Part shown: positions 7,793-16,186 of the stretch, piece after piece
Numbering within the stretch: the stretch's first letter is position 1
How the letters are laid out: each line of letters opens with the position of its first letter
NCBI GenBank assembly: GCA_000620185.1
Contig: JHVO01000012.1
Span: forward strand, 62,001-126,000
From: Geodermatophilaceae bacterium URHB0062
Lineage (GTDB): Bacteria > Actinomycetota > Actinomycetes > Mycobacteriales > Geodermatophilaceae
Reading direction: 5' to 3'
Length of the DNA: 64,000 nucleotides
Made by a program: the position numbers and the translations under genes
Notes under the pieces: model-generated
The model's database searches: none
Seen by the model: the letters and a program-made list of their open reading frames with translations, nothing else
What the model was told of the DNA's origin: nothing

Positions 7793-8236
7793 TCAGCGGT
7801 CGTAGCGCCCCGGCGCGTCCGGACCGCGTAGCCCGCCGAGGGGTGCCGGGGACGCGCCGCCCTGGTGGGCCCGCAGCAGGTCGCGGATCTCGACCAGCAA
7901 CTCGATCTCGGTCGGGCCGGCCGTCGCCGGCCCGTCGCCCCTGACCACCCGGGCGAGCAGTCGGTGGACGGGCAGGACGACCAGGAAGTACACGACCGCG
8001 GCGGTGACCAGGAAGCCGATCATCGTGCTGACGAATGCGCCCCAGGTGAAGAACTGCCCGTTGACCTCCCACTTCCCGCCCAACTTGCCCCCGCCACCGA
8101 CCAGAGCGATCAACGGGGTGAGGAACGAGGAGACGAAGGAGTTGACGACTGCGGTGAACGCGGCGCCGATGACCACGGCGACGGCCAGGTCGACGACGTT
8201 GCCGCGCAGCACGAAGTCTCGAAAGCCCTTGAGCAT
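7793..8236 (-). CDS. mscL: Large-conductance mechanosensitive channel MscL
   Basis: A 147-residue MscL. The N-terminal amphipathic helix MLKGFRDFVLRGNVVDLA leads into TM1 (VAVVIGAAFTAVVNSFV, the pore-lining helix). A short periplasmic loop follows (GGKWEVNGQFFTWGA), then TM2 (IGFLVTAAVVYFLVVLPV) and a cytoplasmic bundle with EIELLVEIRDLLRA. The homopentamer opens under membrane tension to release solutes on osmotic downshock. The first Met of the longer frame (8254) gives a leader unlike the family, so 8236 is chosen. Length matches the family. Confidence 0.93.
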   Translation of the reverse strand: MLKGFRDFVLRGNVVDLAVAVVIGAAFTAVVNSFVSSFLTPLIALVGGGGKLGGKWEVNGQFFTWGAFVSTMIGFLVTAAVVYFLVVLPVHRLLARVVRGDGPATAGPTEIELLVEIRDLLRAHQGGASPAPLGGLRGPDAPGRYDR

Positions 8237-8287
8237 GGGCCCATCCAAACGCACCGGCGGCCGGGGCTGCGGGCGCCCGCCGGCGCG

Positions 8288-8929
8288 TCACGGCGGCGTC
8301 AGCGTGACGGTCAGCGTCGACGAGGTGGCCGCGGCGGCGAGCCGTGCCGCCGTCGCCCCGTCGACCGCGACGAGCAGCAAGCCGGCGGCCGGATCGGTGC
8401 CTGCTCCGGGGTCGTCACTCCCTGCCGCGCCCGTCGCCAGCACCAGTGCGCCCCCGACGACGGTCCCGGCCCGATCCGCATCGGGTGGACTCGCCAGCAC
8501 GTCGACCCGGTCGCCGGTGCGCACGAGGGCCGCAACCGCGAGATCGGCCAGCCGCACCGGGGCCGCGACCTGACCTGGTTCGAGCAGGGCGGTGAGGCCC
8601 GCACCCACCAGCCGGACGTCGGTCAGCGGCTCACCGGCCCGCACGCTGCCGGCCAGCACACGCCCGGCGACGTCCGCCGCATCCCTGACCGAGCGCGCGG
8701 GCGCGACCTCCGGCGGCAGCCGCGCCACGGCCAGATCGGCGGGCGACAGCTCGGTGCCGGCGGCGAGATCGCGGCCCGCGACGACCACCGCCACGGCCGG
8801 CGGTGCGGTGGTCGTGGCCGGTGCGGGTGGCGGCCGGAGCGCGAGGACCAGCGCGAGGGCGGTCAGCAGCCCCGCGGCCACGCGACGCGCCGTGTGGACG
8901 GGGGAGCGGGGACGGCGGAAGCGGCGCAT
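8288..8929 (-). CDS. SAF-domain exported protein (CpaB/RcpC-like)
   Basis: A 213-residue protein. Basic N-terminus MRRFRRPRS, one membrane segment (about residues 16-32), then an SAF domain: VVVAGRDLAAGTELSPADL, RVLAGSVRAGEPLTDVRLV. A second part follows with LVRTGDRVDVLAS and a final beta-rich strand. SAF domains of this layout occur in CpaB/RcpC, which help assemble Flp pili outside the membrane. No other pilus gene is in view, so the role here is uncertain. CATGCT (8941-8936) sits six bases above the start. Confidence 0.75.
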   Translation of the reverse strand: MRRFRRPRSPVHTARRVAAGLLTALALVLALRPPPAPATTTAPPAVAVVVAGRDLAAGTELSPADLAVARLPPEVAPARSVRDAADVAGRVLAGSVRAGEPLTDVRLVGAGLTALLEPGQVAAPVRLADLAVAALVRTGDRVDVLASPPDADRAGTVVGGALVLATGAAGSDDPGAGTDPAAGLLLVAVDGATAARLAAAATSSTLTVTLTPP

Positions 8930-8935
8930 CCCCGG

Positions 8936-8941
8936 AGCATG
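8936..8941 (-). promoter_or_regulatory. Possible -10 box CATGCT before the SAF-domain gene
   Basis: CATGCT on the minus strand, six bases before ATG 8929; weaker than the TANNNT boxes elsewhere in the window. Confidence 0.3.
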
Positions 8942-9025
8942 GGCGGACGCGCGCCCGACGAACGGTGGCGCGTCAGTCTGTGGAGAGCGCTCCGGCCTGT
9001 GGACGGCCGGGGAGTCCGGCCGAGA

Positions 9026-9397
<372 letters not shown>

Positions 9398-9607
9398 GGT
9401 GCTGGTCTCCCTGGTCGTGCGGAGTGGGTCGTCGGGCTGGCACTCTCGCCCGGCGACTGCCAATGATGCGCCATGGGAGGGCCGTCCGACAACGTCGGTC
9501 AAGGATCACGTTCCCGCGTCGCGCCCCGCCGTGGTCCTGATCGGCCCCCCTCGAGGCCGCGCCCGGTCGGCCGCCGGCGCTGACCCTGCGGGACGCCCGG
9601 TGCGTTG

Positions 9608-9655
9608 CCAAGGCAGCGTCAAGATCCGGGCCCCCGGCTCAAGGCCGGGTCAAGA
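9608..9655. promoter_or_regulatory. Phased CAAG direct repeats before the potassium permease
   Basis: CCAAG at 9608 and TCAAG at 9619, 9639 and 9650: spacings 11, 20 and 11. They form two pairs of 11-bp direct repeats about three helical turns apart, ending roughly 60 bases before the ATG at 9714. OmpR/PhoB-class regulators bind 11-bp direct repeats, and a KdpE-type regulator is encoded downstream. The remainder of the 9398-9713 gap shows nothing else I can name. Operator function is inferred. Confidence 0.45.
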
Positions 9656-9713
9656 GTCCGACCGGGGCGGTGGCCGCGGACGCAGCCTGGGACTCAGTTG
9701 CCCGGGAGGCGCC

Positions 9714-11672
9714 ATGTTCCACACACCCAAGAGGCTGTTCGTCGGCCGGCCGCTGCGCAGCGACCGGATCGGGGAGACGCTGCTGCCCAAGTGGCTGGCT
9801 CTGCCGGTGTTCTGTTCCGACCCCCTCAGCTCGGTCGCCTACGCCACCGAGCAGATCCTGCTCGTGCTCGGTCTGGGCGGGCTCGGGATGCTGTACCTGA
9901 CCCCCTGGCTGGGGCTGGCGGTCGTCGTCCTGCTGGTCATCGTCATCGCCTCCTACCGGCAGACCTGCCACGCGTATCCCAACGGCGGCGGCGCCTATGC
10001 GGTCAGCCGCGAGAACCTCGGCGTCGGGGCCAGCCTGGTCGCGGCGAGTGCGCTGCTGGTCGACTACGTCCTCACCGTCGCCGTATCGGTGGTCGCCGGT
10101 GTGGCCGCGATCACCTCCGCGCTGCCCGCTCTGGCGCCCCACGCCGTCGTCCTCTCGCTGGCCTTCGTCGCGTTGCTGACGGTGATGAACCTGCGCGGCG
10201 TGAAGGAGTCCGGGAGGGCGTTCGCCGTGCCCACCTACGGGTTCGTCGCCATCGTGCTGCTCCTGCTGGCCGTCGCCGCGTTGCGGCTGGCGGCGGGGGC
10301 CACCTTGAGCGCGGAGAGTGCCGGCTACGGCCTCGTTCCCGATCACCGCACCGGCGGGCTGCTCACGGTGTTCCTGGCGCTGCGGGCGTTCGCCAGCGGC
10401 TGTACCGCGCTGACCGGGGTCGAGGCGGTCAGCAACGGTGTTCCCAGCTTCCAGCAGCCCCGGTCCCGCAACGCCGCCACCACGCTGACGATCATGGGTG
10501 GGCTGGCGATCACGATGTTCGCCGGCATCACCGCGCTGGCCGTCGTCACCAACGTCCACATGGCCGAGGACCCGAGCCACCTCGTCGGCCTGCCGGCGGG
10601 ACAGGAACAGCGGACGGCGCTCAGCCAGATCGGGATGGCGGTCTTCGGCGGCGGACCGGCGTTCTACCTCCTGCAGGCGTTCACCGCGGCGATCCTGGTC
10701 CTCGCGGCGAACACCGCCTACAACGGCTTCCCGGTGCTGGCCTCACTGCTGGCCCGTGACGGCCACCTGCCCCGGCAACTGGGGCGCCGCGGCGACCGGC
10801 TGGTGTTCAGCAACGGCATCGTGCTGCTCGCCGCGGTCGCCTGCGCGCTGATCGTCGCATTCGACGCCCAGGTCACCCGGCTCATCCAGCTCTACATCAT
10901 CGGGGTGTTCGTCTCCTTCACCCTCAGCCAGGCGGGCATGGTGCGGCACTGGAGCCGGGAACTCCGCGCGGCGGCGGACCCCCGCGCCCGGCGGACGGTG
11001 CGCCGGGCACAGGCGATCAACGCCACCGGCGCCGCGGCGACGACCCTGGTCCTGCTGCTGGTGCTGGTCACCAAGTTCACCCATGGCGCGTGGATCGTGG
11101 TCATCGCGATGCCGCTGCTGTTCCTGCTCATGCTGCGCATCCGCCGGCACTACGACGCCGCCGACGCCGAGATGGCCCCACGCCCGGGCGGGATCGTGCT
11201 GCCCAGCCGCATTCACGCGGTGGTGCCGGTGGTGAAGCTCAACGAGCCGACCCTCCGCACGCTGGCGTTCGCCCGCGCCATCCGGCCCGACGACCTGACC
11301 GCGGTCACCGTCCGGGTCGACCCCGCCGAGACCGAGCGGCTGTTCGCCGAGTGGGTGGCGAGCGACATCCCGGTACCGCTGGCCGAGATCGACAGTCCCT
11401 TCCGCGACATCGTCCAGCCGCTGGTCGACCGCGTCCGCTCCATCCGCCGGCAGTCGCCACGGGACGCCGTGGTGGTCTTCGTCCCGGAGTACGTCGTGGG
11501 GCACTGGTGGGAGGCGCTGCTGCACAACCAGACCGCGTTGCGGCTCAAGGCCCGTCTGCTGTTCCAGCCCGGGGTGATGGTCACCAGCGTCCCGTGGCAC
11601 CTGGCCTCCAGTCACGCGGCGATGGACGACGAGGACCTGGCGGAGAAGCGTGCGCCGGCTCCGGTCCGATGA
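9714..11672 (+). CDS. KimA-like APC-superfamily potassium permease
   Basis: A 652-residue membrane protein. The opening residues, KRLFVGRPLRSDRIGETLLP, then FCSDPLSSVAYATEQILL (D36, Y43), match the KimA/YdaO group of APC transporters. These import potassium with protons and in Firmicutes are inhibited by c-di-AMP. About twelve hydrophobic segments fill residues 28-490. The last 160 residues form a soluble cytoplasmic domain (VHAVVPVVKL-like start, then AVTVRVDPAETERLFAEW). Start ATG 9714 has GGGAGGC upstream; a longer open frame above lacks similarity. The two genes downstream encode a Kdp-type sensor and regulator, which supports potassium as substrate. An amino-acid role cannot be excluded. 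Confidence 0.8.
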   Translation: MFHTPKRLFVGRPLRSDRIGETLLPKWLALPVFCSDPLSSVAYATEQILLVLGLGGLGMLYLTPWLGLAVVVLLVIVIASYRQTCHAYPNGGGAYAVSRENLGVGASLVAASALLVDYVLTVAVSVVAGVAAITSALPALAPHAVVLSLAFVALLTVMNLRGVKESGRAFAVPTYGFVAIVLLLLAVAALRLAAGATLSAESAGYGLVPDHRTGGLLTVFLALRAFASGCTALTGVEAVSNGVPSFQQPRSRNAATTLTIMGGLAITMFAGITALAVVTNVHMAEDPSHLVGLPAGQEQRTALSQIGMAVFGGGPAFYLLQAFTAAILVLAANTAYNGFPVLASLLARDGHLPRQLGRRGDRLVFSNGIVLLAAVACALIVAFDAQVTRLIQLYIIGVFVSFTLSQAGMVRHWSRELRAAADPRARRTVRRAQAINATGAAATTLVLLLVLVTKFTHGAWIVVIAMPLLFLLMLRIRRHYDAADAEMAPRPGGIVLPSRIHAVVPVVKLNEPTLRTLAFARAIRPDDLTAVTVRVDPAETERLFAEWVASDIPVPLAEIDSPFRDIVQPLVDRVRSIRRQSPRDAVVVFVPEYVVGHWWEALLHNQTALRLKARLLFQPGVMVTSVPWHLASSHAAMDDEDLAEKRAPAPVR

Positions 11673-11704
11673 CCGTGGCACTCCTCCAGGGGGCCGGGCG
11701 GTGG

Positions 11705-11710
11705 CACGCT
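11705..11710 (+). promoter_or_regulatory. Possible -10 box CACGCT before the sensor kinase
   Basis: CACGCT seven bases before ATG 11718; would allow the two-component genes to be transcribed separately as a leaderless mRNA. Confidence 0.3.
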
Positions 11711-11717
11711 CGACCCC

Positions 11718-13229
11718 ATGACCGGGGCCGATGCTCCGTTCCGCGATCCGGCGAGCGGGCCGCCTCCGGCCGGTGCGCTGCCGGCCGGCTTCACCGGCCT
11801 GGGTCGCCGCCGGTACTCGGCGGGCGCGGTGCTGCTGGTCGCCGGGCTGCTGGTACTGGTGGCGGTGCACGAACCAGCGCGACGGCTGGACTTCGCCATC
11901 CCGGTGCTGCTCGTGCTCGCCCTCGTGGTGGCCGCGGCACTGCTCGGCGGCATGTGGATCGCCCTGCCCGGGGCGGTGGCCGGGGCGCTGCTGCTGAACT
12001 GGTTCTTCACCCCGCCGTACGGAACGTTGGTCGTGGACTCCGGCGAGCAGGTCGTCGTGCTGACCGTCTATCTCGGCGTAGCGGTGGCGGTCAGCTGGGT
12101 GGTCGACGTGGCCGCGCGCCGCACCGCCGAGGCGGCCCGCGCCCGCGCCGAGGCCGAGGCGCTGTCCGGGCTGGCCGGGGCCACCCTGGCCGAACAGCGG
12201 ACCGTGCGGGACGTGCTGGCCCAGGTGCGCGAGGTGTTCGGGATGCGCGAGGCCGCCCTCCTCGAACGGGCCGACGGCCGATGGGTCGAGGTCGAGGTCA
12301 TCGGCGAGGGGGCGCCGGCCCCCGGGGAGGGGGAGGTGCGCGTGCCCGCCGGCGAGACGCTGCTGTTGCGGGTGCGCGGCCCCGAACTCTTCGCGGCTGA
12401 CCGGCGGGTGCTGTCCAGCTTCGCCGACGCCGCCGCCGACGCCCTGCTGGCCTCCCGGCTGGCCGAGCGGGCCGCCAAGGCCGCGCAGTTGGCGGCCGTC
12501 GACCGCCTGCGCACCTCGCTGCTCGCCGGTGTCGGCCACGACCTGCGTACCCCGCTGGCGGCGGTCAAGGCGGCGGTCAGCAGCCTGCGACAGGACGACG
12601 TCCCCTGGACCGCGGTGGAGGTCGCCGAGCTGCTGGGGACGATCGAGGCCGGGACCGACCGGCTGCAGCGACTGGTCGGCAATCTGCTCGACGCGTCCCG
12701 ACTGCAGGCCGGCGTCGTCAGCACTGTGCTCGAGCGGGTCCGGCTCGAGGAGCTGGTGGGCTCGGCGCTGCTCGACCTGGACAGCCTGGACGACGTCGAC
12801 CTCGACATACCCGAAGACCTCCCGGACGTGCTGACCGACGTCGGCCTGGCGCAGCGGGTGCTGGCCAACGTGCTCGACAACGCCCTGCGCTACCGCGGCA
12901 CCGGCCGGGTGAGCGTCCGCGGCGCCGTCGGTACCGCGCCGGACACCGTCGTCTGCGACGTGATCGACCACGGGCCGGGCGTACCGGACGGATCGGAGGC
13001 AGCCCTGTTCGCGCCCTTCACGCGCCTGGAGGGTGCCGCCGGCGCGCTCGGCGACCGCGGCACCGGCGGCCTCGGCCTCGGGCTGGCCGTCGCGCGCGGC
13101 TTCGCCGAGGCCATGCACTGCAGCCTGACCGCGCATCCAACCCCCGGCGGCGGGCTCACCCTGCGGCTCACCCTGCCCCTCGCCGCCGCCTCGCGGGCGG
13201 TGTCGCAGGTCCTTCGGAGCGCGCCGTGA
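11718..13229 (+). CDS. KdpD-type sensor histidine kinase lacking the N-terminal KdpD/USP region
   Basis: A 503-residue sensor. Residues about 30-135 contain three to four membrane segments of the DUF4118 (KdpD transmembrane) type, with the family signature NWFFTPPYGTL. A GAF-like region follows (about 150-250). The dimerisation domain carries the phosphoacceptor H274 in GVGHDLRTPLAAVKAAV. The ATPase has N-box LDNALRY, G1 DHGPGVPDG and G2 GGLGLGLAVARGF. Classical KdpD is about 850 residues with a cytoplasmic KdpD and USP domain in front; both are absent. It should phosphorylate the regulator encoded next, whose GTG start overlaps its stop (13226-13229). The signal is probably low potassium or osmotic state. 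Confidence 0.88.
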   Translation: MTGADAPFRDPASGPPPAGALPAGFTGLGRRRYSAGAVLLVAGLLVLVAVHEPARRLDFAIPVLLVLALVVAAALLGGMWIALPGAVAGALLLNWFFTPPYGTLVVDSGEQVVVLTVYLGVAVAVSWVVDVAARRTAEAARARAEAEALSGLAGATLAEQRTVRDVLAQVREVFGMREAALLERADGRWVEVEVIGEGAPAPGEGEVRVPAGETLLLRVRGPELFAADRRVLSSFADAAADALLASRLAERAAKAAQLAAVDRLRTSLLAGVGHDLRTPLAAVKAAVSSLRQDDVPWTAVEVAELLGTIEAGTDRLQRLVGNLLDASRLQAGVVSTVLERVRLEELVGSALLDLDSLDDVDLDIPEDLPDVLTDVGLAQRVLANVLDNALRYRGTGRVSVRGAVGTAPDTVVCDVIDHGPGVPDGSEAALFAPFTRLEGAAGALGDRGTGGLGLGLAVARGFAEAMHCSLTAHPTPGGGLTLRLTLPLAAASRAVSQVLRSAP

Positions 13230-13900
13230 GCACGGTGCTCGTCGTCGACGACGACCCCGCCCTGGTCCGCGCTTTGACGATCAACCTGAGGGCCCGGGGC
13301 TACCAGGTGCACGCGGCCGCCACCGGCGCGGGCGCCCTCCAGCTCGCCGCGACCGATGCACCCGACGCCGTCGTCCTCGATCTCGGCCTGCCCGACATGG
13401 ACGGCAGCGACGTCATCGCCGGGCTGCGCGGCTGGACCGACGTCCCCATCCTGGTGCTCTCGGCTCGCGAACACTCCCGGCAGAAGGTCGCCGCGCTCGA
13501 CGCGGGCGCCGACGACTACGTCGTCAAGCCCTTCGGCATGGAGGAGTTGCTCGCCCGGCTGCGGGCCGCGATCCGCCGCGGCACGCCCACACCGGCAGAA
13601 CCCAGGATCACCACCGAGGACTTCACGATCGACCTGTCCGCCGGTCGGGTGACCGCCGACGGCCGGGACGTCAAGCTGACGCCGACCGAATGGCACCTGC
13701 TCGAGGTGCTCGCCCGCCATCCGGGCAAGGTGCTCGACCACGGCCGGCTGCTCACCGAGGTGTGGGGACCGGCGTACCGGGAGCAGACCAACTACCTGCG
13801 CGTCTACATGGCCACGCTGCGCCGCAAGCTCGAGCCCGACGCCGCCCACCCCCGGCATCTGCTCACGGAGGCCGGGCGCGGCTACCGCTTCGAGCCCTGA
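13226..13900 (+). CDS. KdpE-type OmpR-family response regulator
   Basis: A 224-residue regulator. The receiver domain (1-120) has the acidic pair DDD near residue 8, phospho-acceptor D52 in VVLDLGLPDMDG, and K in DYVVKPFGMEEL. The winged-helix DNA-binding domain (about 130-224) has LTPTEWHLLEVLARHPGKVL and ends GRGYRFEP. Phosphorylated by the kinase upstream, it should activate transcription from direct-repeat sites; the CAAG repeats at 9608-9655 are the obvious candidate. The GTG start overlaps the kinase stop, giving translational coupling. The gene is followed by a convergent membrane gene. Confidence 0.92.
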   Translation: MSTVLVVDDDPALVRALTINLRARGYQVHAAATGAGALQLAATDAPDAVVLDLGLPDMDGSDVIAGLRGWTDVPILVLSAREHSRQKVAALDAGADDYVVKPFGMEELLARLRAAIRRGTPTPAEPRITTEDFTIDLSAGRVTADGRDVKLTPTEWHLLEVLARHPGKVLDHGRLLTEVWGPAYREQTNYLRVYMATLRRKLEPDAAHPRHLLTEAGRGYRFEP

Positions 13901-13938
13901 CGGCGGCCGACGGACGGGACCGGGGCCGACCGCGGAGC

Positions 13939-14307
13939 TCAGGACCGGACGGCGATCGCCAGGCAGCAGAGGGCCAGGACGAGCACGACCGGCGTCATGA
14001 GCAGCCGCTCCGGCCGGCTCCGGGAGATCGCGTTCATCAGGACACCGATGCCGAAGAACGCCGTCAGCACCCAGATGCCGACCTCGGCAACGGCGAAGGA
14101 CCGGCTCGCCGCGGCCCAGATGACCACCGCGAACACCGCGTAGAGGGCAGTGGAGACCGCGCTGCCGACCCGGAGCCGCGACGGCAGCACGCGGTGCTGC
14201 CCGCCCCACGCCAGGTGCCCGAGGGGCGCCCCGGCGGCCAGCGCCACCTGGAAGACGGCCAGGGCCACCAGGAGGACGACGGCGACGACGGCCGGGAAGA
14301 CGATCAT
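13939..14307 (-). CDS. Small four-helix membrane protein of unknown function
   Basis: A 122-residue integral membrane protein with four hydrophobic segments (residues about 5-25, 48-68, 73-93, 100-120) and short polar loops (GGQHRVLPSRLRVGS, SRSRPERLL). No enzymatic motif is visible. The start at 14307 is supported by TACGGT (14320-14315) seven bases above it; a longer open frame above runs across the MFS gene and is not credible. The gene is alone, between a convergent response regulator and the MFS gene on the same strand. Confidence 0.7.
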   Translation of the reverse strand: MIVFPAVVAVVLLVALAVFQVALAAGAPLGHLAWGGQHRVLPSRLRVGSAVSTALYAVFAVVIWAAASRSFAVAEVGIWVLTAFFGIGVLMNAISRSRPERLLMTPVVLVLALCCLAIAVRS

Positions 14308-14314
14308 GTGCGGC

Positions 14315-14320
14315 ACCGTA
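14315..14320 (-). promoter_or_regulatory. -10 box TACGGT, leaderless arrangement
   Basis: TACGGT seven bases upstream of ATG 14307 on the minus strand. Confidence 0.45.
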
Positions 14321-14357
14321 GCGGCGCGCCACGACCCAGCGTGCGGGCCGGTTCCTT

Positions 14358-15539
14358 TCAGGCGGCGCCCGGATCCACTTCCGGGTCCGCCGGCGTCGGC
14401 TGTGGTGAGCACGACGCCAGCAGGCCCATTCCAGCGGCGGTCAGCACAGCTCCGGCCACGAAGGCAGCCGGGATGCCCGCCGCCCCGGCGACCGCCCCGA
14501 GGGCGACGGGACCGCCACTGAACCCCAGGTCGACGAAGAGGCCTGCGGTTCCCGCGGCGCTGCCACGCTCTGCGGCGGGCACCCGGCCGAAGATGGCCGC
14601 GAACACCGCCGGGGTCAGCAAGGCGGAGCCCACCCCGAGCAGTGCGGCCCCGAGGAACAGAGCCCAGGCGGTCGGCACTGCCGCGGTCACCAGAAGTCCG
14701 GCCGCCGACACCCCCAGCGAGGCGGCGGCGAGGCGCAGCGGTGCCGTCCGGTCCGGGAGGGTCGCGAAGGCGATCCGGCACGTGACCACGACAACTCCGA
14801 AGAGTCCGAGCACCGCACTCCACAGGTGGATGCCGAGATCCGCTGCGTACAGCGACGCGAAGGCGAGGAAGCCGCCCACGGCGGCGATGCCGGTGAACAG
14901 GCCGAGCCCGGGCACGAGCGCCGCGCGGTGGATCAGCGGCACCGGAGGTGAGGGACCTGTGGTCGGCGGCCGCGTCTCGGGCACACGCGTCGCCAGCGTG
15001 GCCGCGACAGCCAGCAGCATCGCGATCCCCGCCCAGGCCAGGGCGAAACCGCCCAGGCCGGTGAGTGCCTGTCCGATCAAGGGGCCGCTGGCGATGCCGA
15101 CGAAGAGTGCGAGGGAGTTGTAGCTCAGCGCCTCACCGGCCCTTCCGGGCGGAGCGAGGTCGGCCAACGCGGCGAACCCGGCGACGAAGTACGCAGCTTC
15201 CGCCGTTCCCAGCATGATGCGCAGCACGACGAGCCAGAACATGTCCGTCACCAGCAGATGGCCGAGCACCGCCACCGCGAACACGGATGCTCCGCCGACG
15301 AGCAGCGGTCGACGGCCGTGCCGATCGCTCCACCGGCCGGCCAGCGGTCGGAGGGCCAACGTGGCCACGCTGAAGGACGCGAAGGCGACACCGACCGCGG
15401 TCGGGCCGCCGTCCAGCGGGCCGGTCACGAAGAACGGCGTAACGCCGATCAGGCCGCCTTCGGCCAGGAAGTAGGCGAGATCCGACAACGTCAGCCAGAG
15501 GAACGCTCCGGTGAAGAGCGTGTCCGGCGAGCGCCGCAT
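14358..15539 (-). CDS. Major facilitator superfamily transporter
   Basis: A 393-residue MFS protein with about twelve hydrophobic segments. The loop-2 signature appears as LAGRWSDRHGRRPLLVGG near residue 65-80, and a repeat-like PLTP/RVPAAERG loop occurs in the second half. The substrate is not deducible; a drug or small-metabolite exporter is likely. The start at 15539 is chosen because TAGCGT (15553-15548) lies eight bases upstream and the earlier part of the frame overlaps the divergent gene. It faces a MarR-type regulator across about 130 bases, the classical arrangement for an exporter controlled by its neighbour. Confidence 0.85.
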   Translation of the reverse strand: MRRSPDTLFTGAFLWLTLSDLAYFLAEGGLIGVTPFFVTGPLDGGPTAVGVAFASFSVATLALRPLAGRWSDRHGRRPLLVGGASVFAVAVLGHLLVTDMFWLVVLRIMLGTAEAAYFVAGFAALADLAPPGRAGEALSYNSLALFVGIASGPLIGQALTGLGGFALAWAGIAMLLAVAATLATRVPETRPPTTGPSPPVPLIHRAALVPGLGLFTGIAAVGGFLAFASLYAADLGIHLWSAVLGLFGVVVVTCRIAFATLPDRTAPLRLAAASLGVSAAGLLVTAAVPTAWALFLGAALLGVGSALLTPAVFAAIFGRVPAAERGSAAGTAGLFVDLGFSGGPVALGAVAGAAGIPAAFVAGAVLTAAGMGLLASCSPQPTPADPEVDPGAA

Positions 15540-15547
15540 GGCGGCGC

Positions 15548-15553
15548 ACGCTA
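15548..15553 (-). promoter_or_regulatory. -10 box TAGCGT for the MFS gene
   Basis: TAGCGT eight bases before ATG 15539, mirrored by an identical box for the divergent MarR gene at 15654-15659. Confidence 0.4.
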
Positions 15554-15653
15554 CTCGTGGCGGGTGTCCGGCGGAGGTGACGAAGGAGGCAGGTTCGCGG
15601 TGGCGTGCTGCGGGGCGAGCCCGTGGATCGGCAACTCCCGAAGGCGTGGGCAG

Positions 15654-15659
15654 TAGCGT
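15654..15659 (+). promoter_or_regulatory. -10 box TAGCGT for the MarR gene
   Basis: TAGCGT eight bases before the GTG at 15668; supports that start over the upstream ATG at 15605. Confidence 0.45.
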
Positions 15660-15667
15660 CGCCTTCC

Positions 15668-16186
15668 GTGGCGCAGGAGTGGCTGGACGAGCAGCAGCAG
15701 CGGGCGTGGCGGGCATGGCTGACGGTCGCCGAGCTGCTGCCCAGGACGCTCGACGCGCAGCTCCAGCGCGATGCCGGCCTGAGCCACGCCGCGTACGTCG
15801 TCCTGGCGATGCTGTCGGAGTCCCCGAGCCGCAGCCGCCGCATGAGCGACCTCGCCCGCCGGGCGAACCAGTCGCAGAGCCGGCTGTCGCACACGGTCGC
15901 GCGGCTCGAGGACCGCGGCTGGGTCCGCCGGGAGCGCGCGGTCGACGACGGCCGGGGCAACCTCGCCGTCCTCACCGACGAGGGCTGGGAGGTCGTCCAG
16001 AAGGTGGCTCCGGGCCATGTCGACGCCGTCCGCGAGGCCTTGTTCGGACCGCTGACGTCCGACCAGACCCGCGCGCTCGGCGACGCGCTGGAGGCCGTCG
16101 TCGAGCGGCTCGACCCCGACCGCAGCCTGCGGGTCGAGCACGGCTCCGACGTGGACGACGAGGCCGAGGAGAGCCAGGCGGGCTAG
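15668..16186 (+). CDS. MarR-family transcriptional regulator
   Basis: A 172-residue winged-helix regulator. Dimerisation helix near EQQQRAWRAWLTVAELLP, recognition region SRRMSDLARRANQSQSRLSHTV, wing with DRGWVRRERAVDDGRGNLAVLT, then a C-terminal helix. Chosen start GTG 15668 follows a TAGCGT box by eight bases; ATG 15605 would add an unconserved leader. It is divergent from the MFS transporter, so it most likely represses that gene and itself in response to a ligand. Its stop overlaps the convergent carboxyltransferase gene by four bases. Confidence 0.88.
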   Translation: MAQEWLDEQQQRAWRAWLTVAELLPRTLDAQLQRDAGLSHAAYVVLAMLSESPSRSRRMSDLARRANQSQSRLSHTVARLEDRGWVRRERAVDDGRGNLAVLTDEGWEVVQKVAPGHVDAVREALFGPLTSDQTRALGDALEAVVERLDPDRSLRVEHGSDVDDEAEESQAG

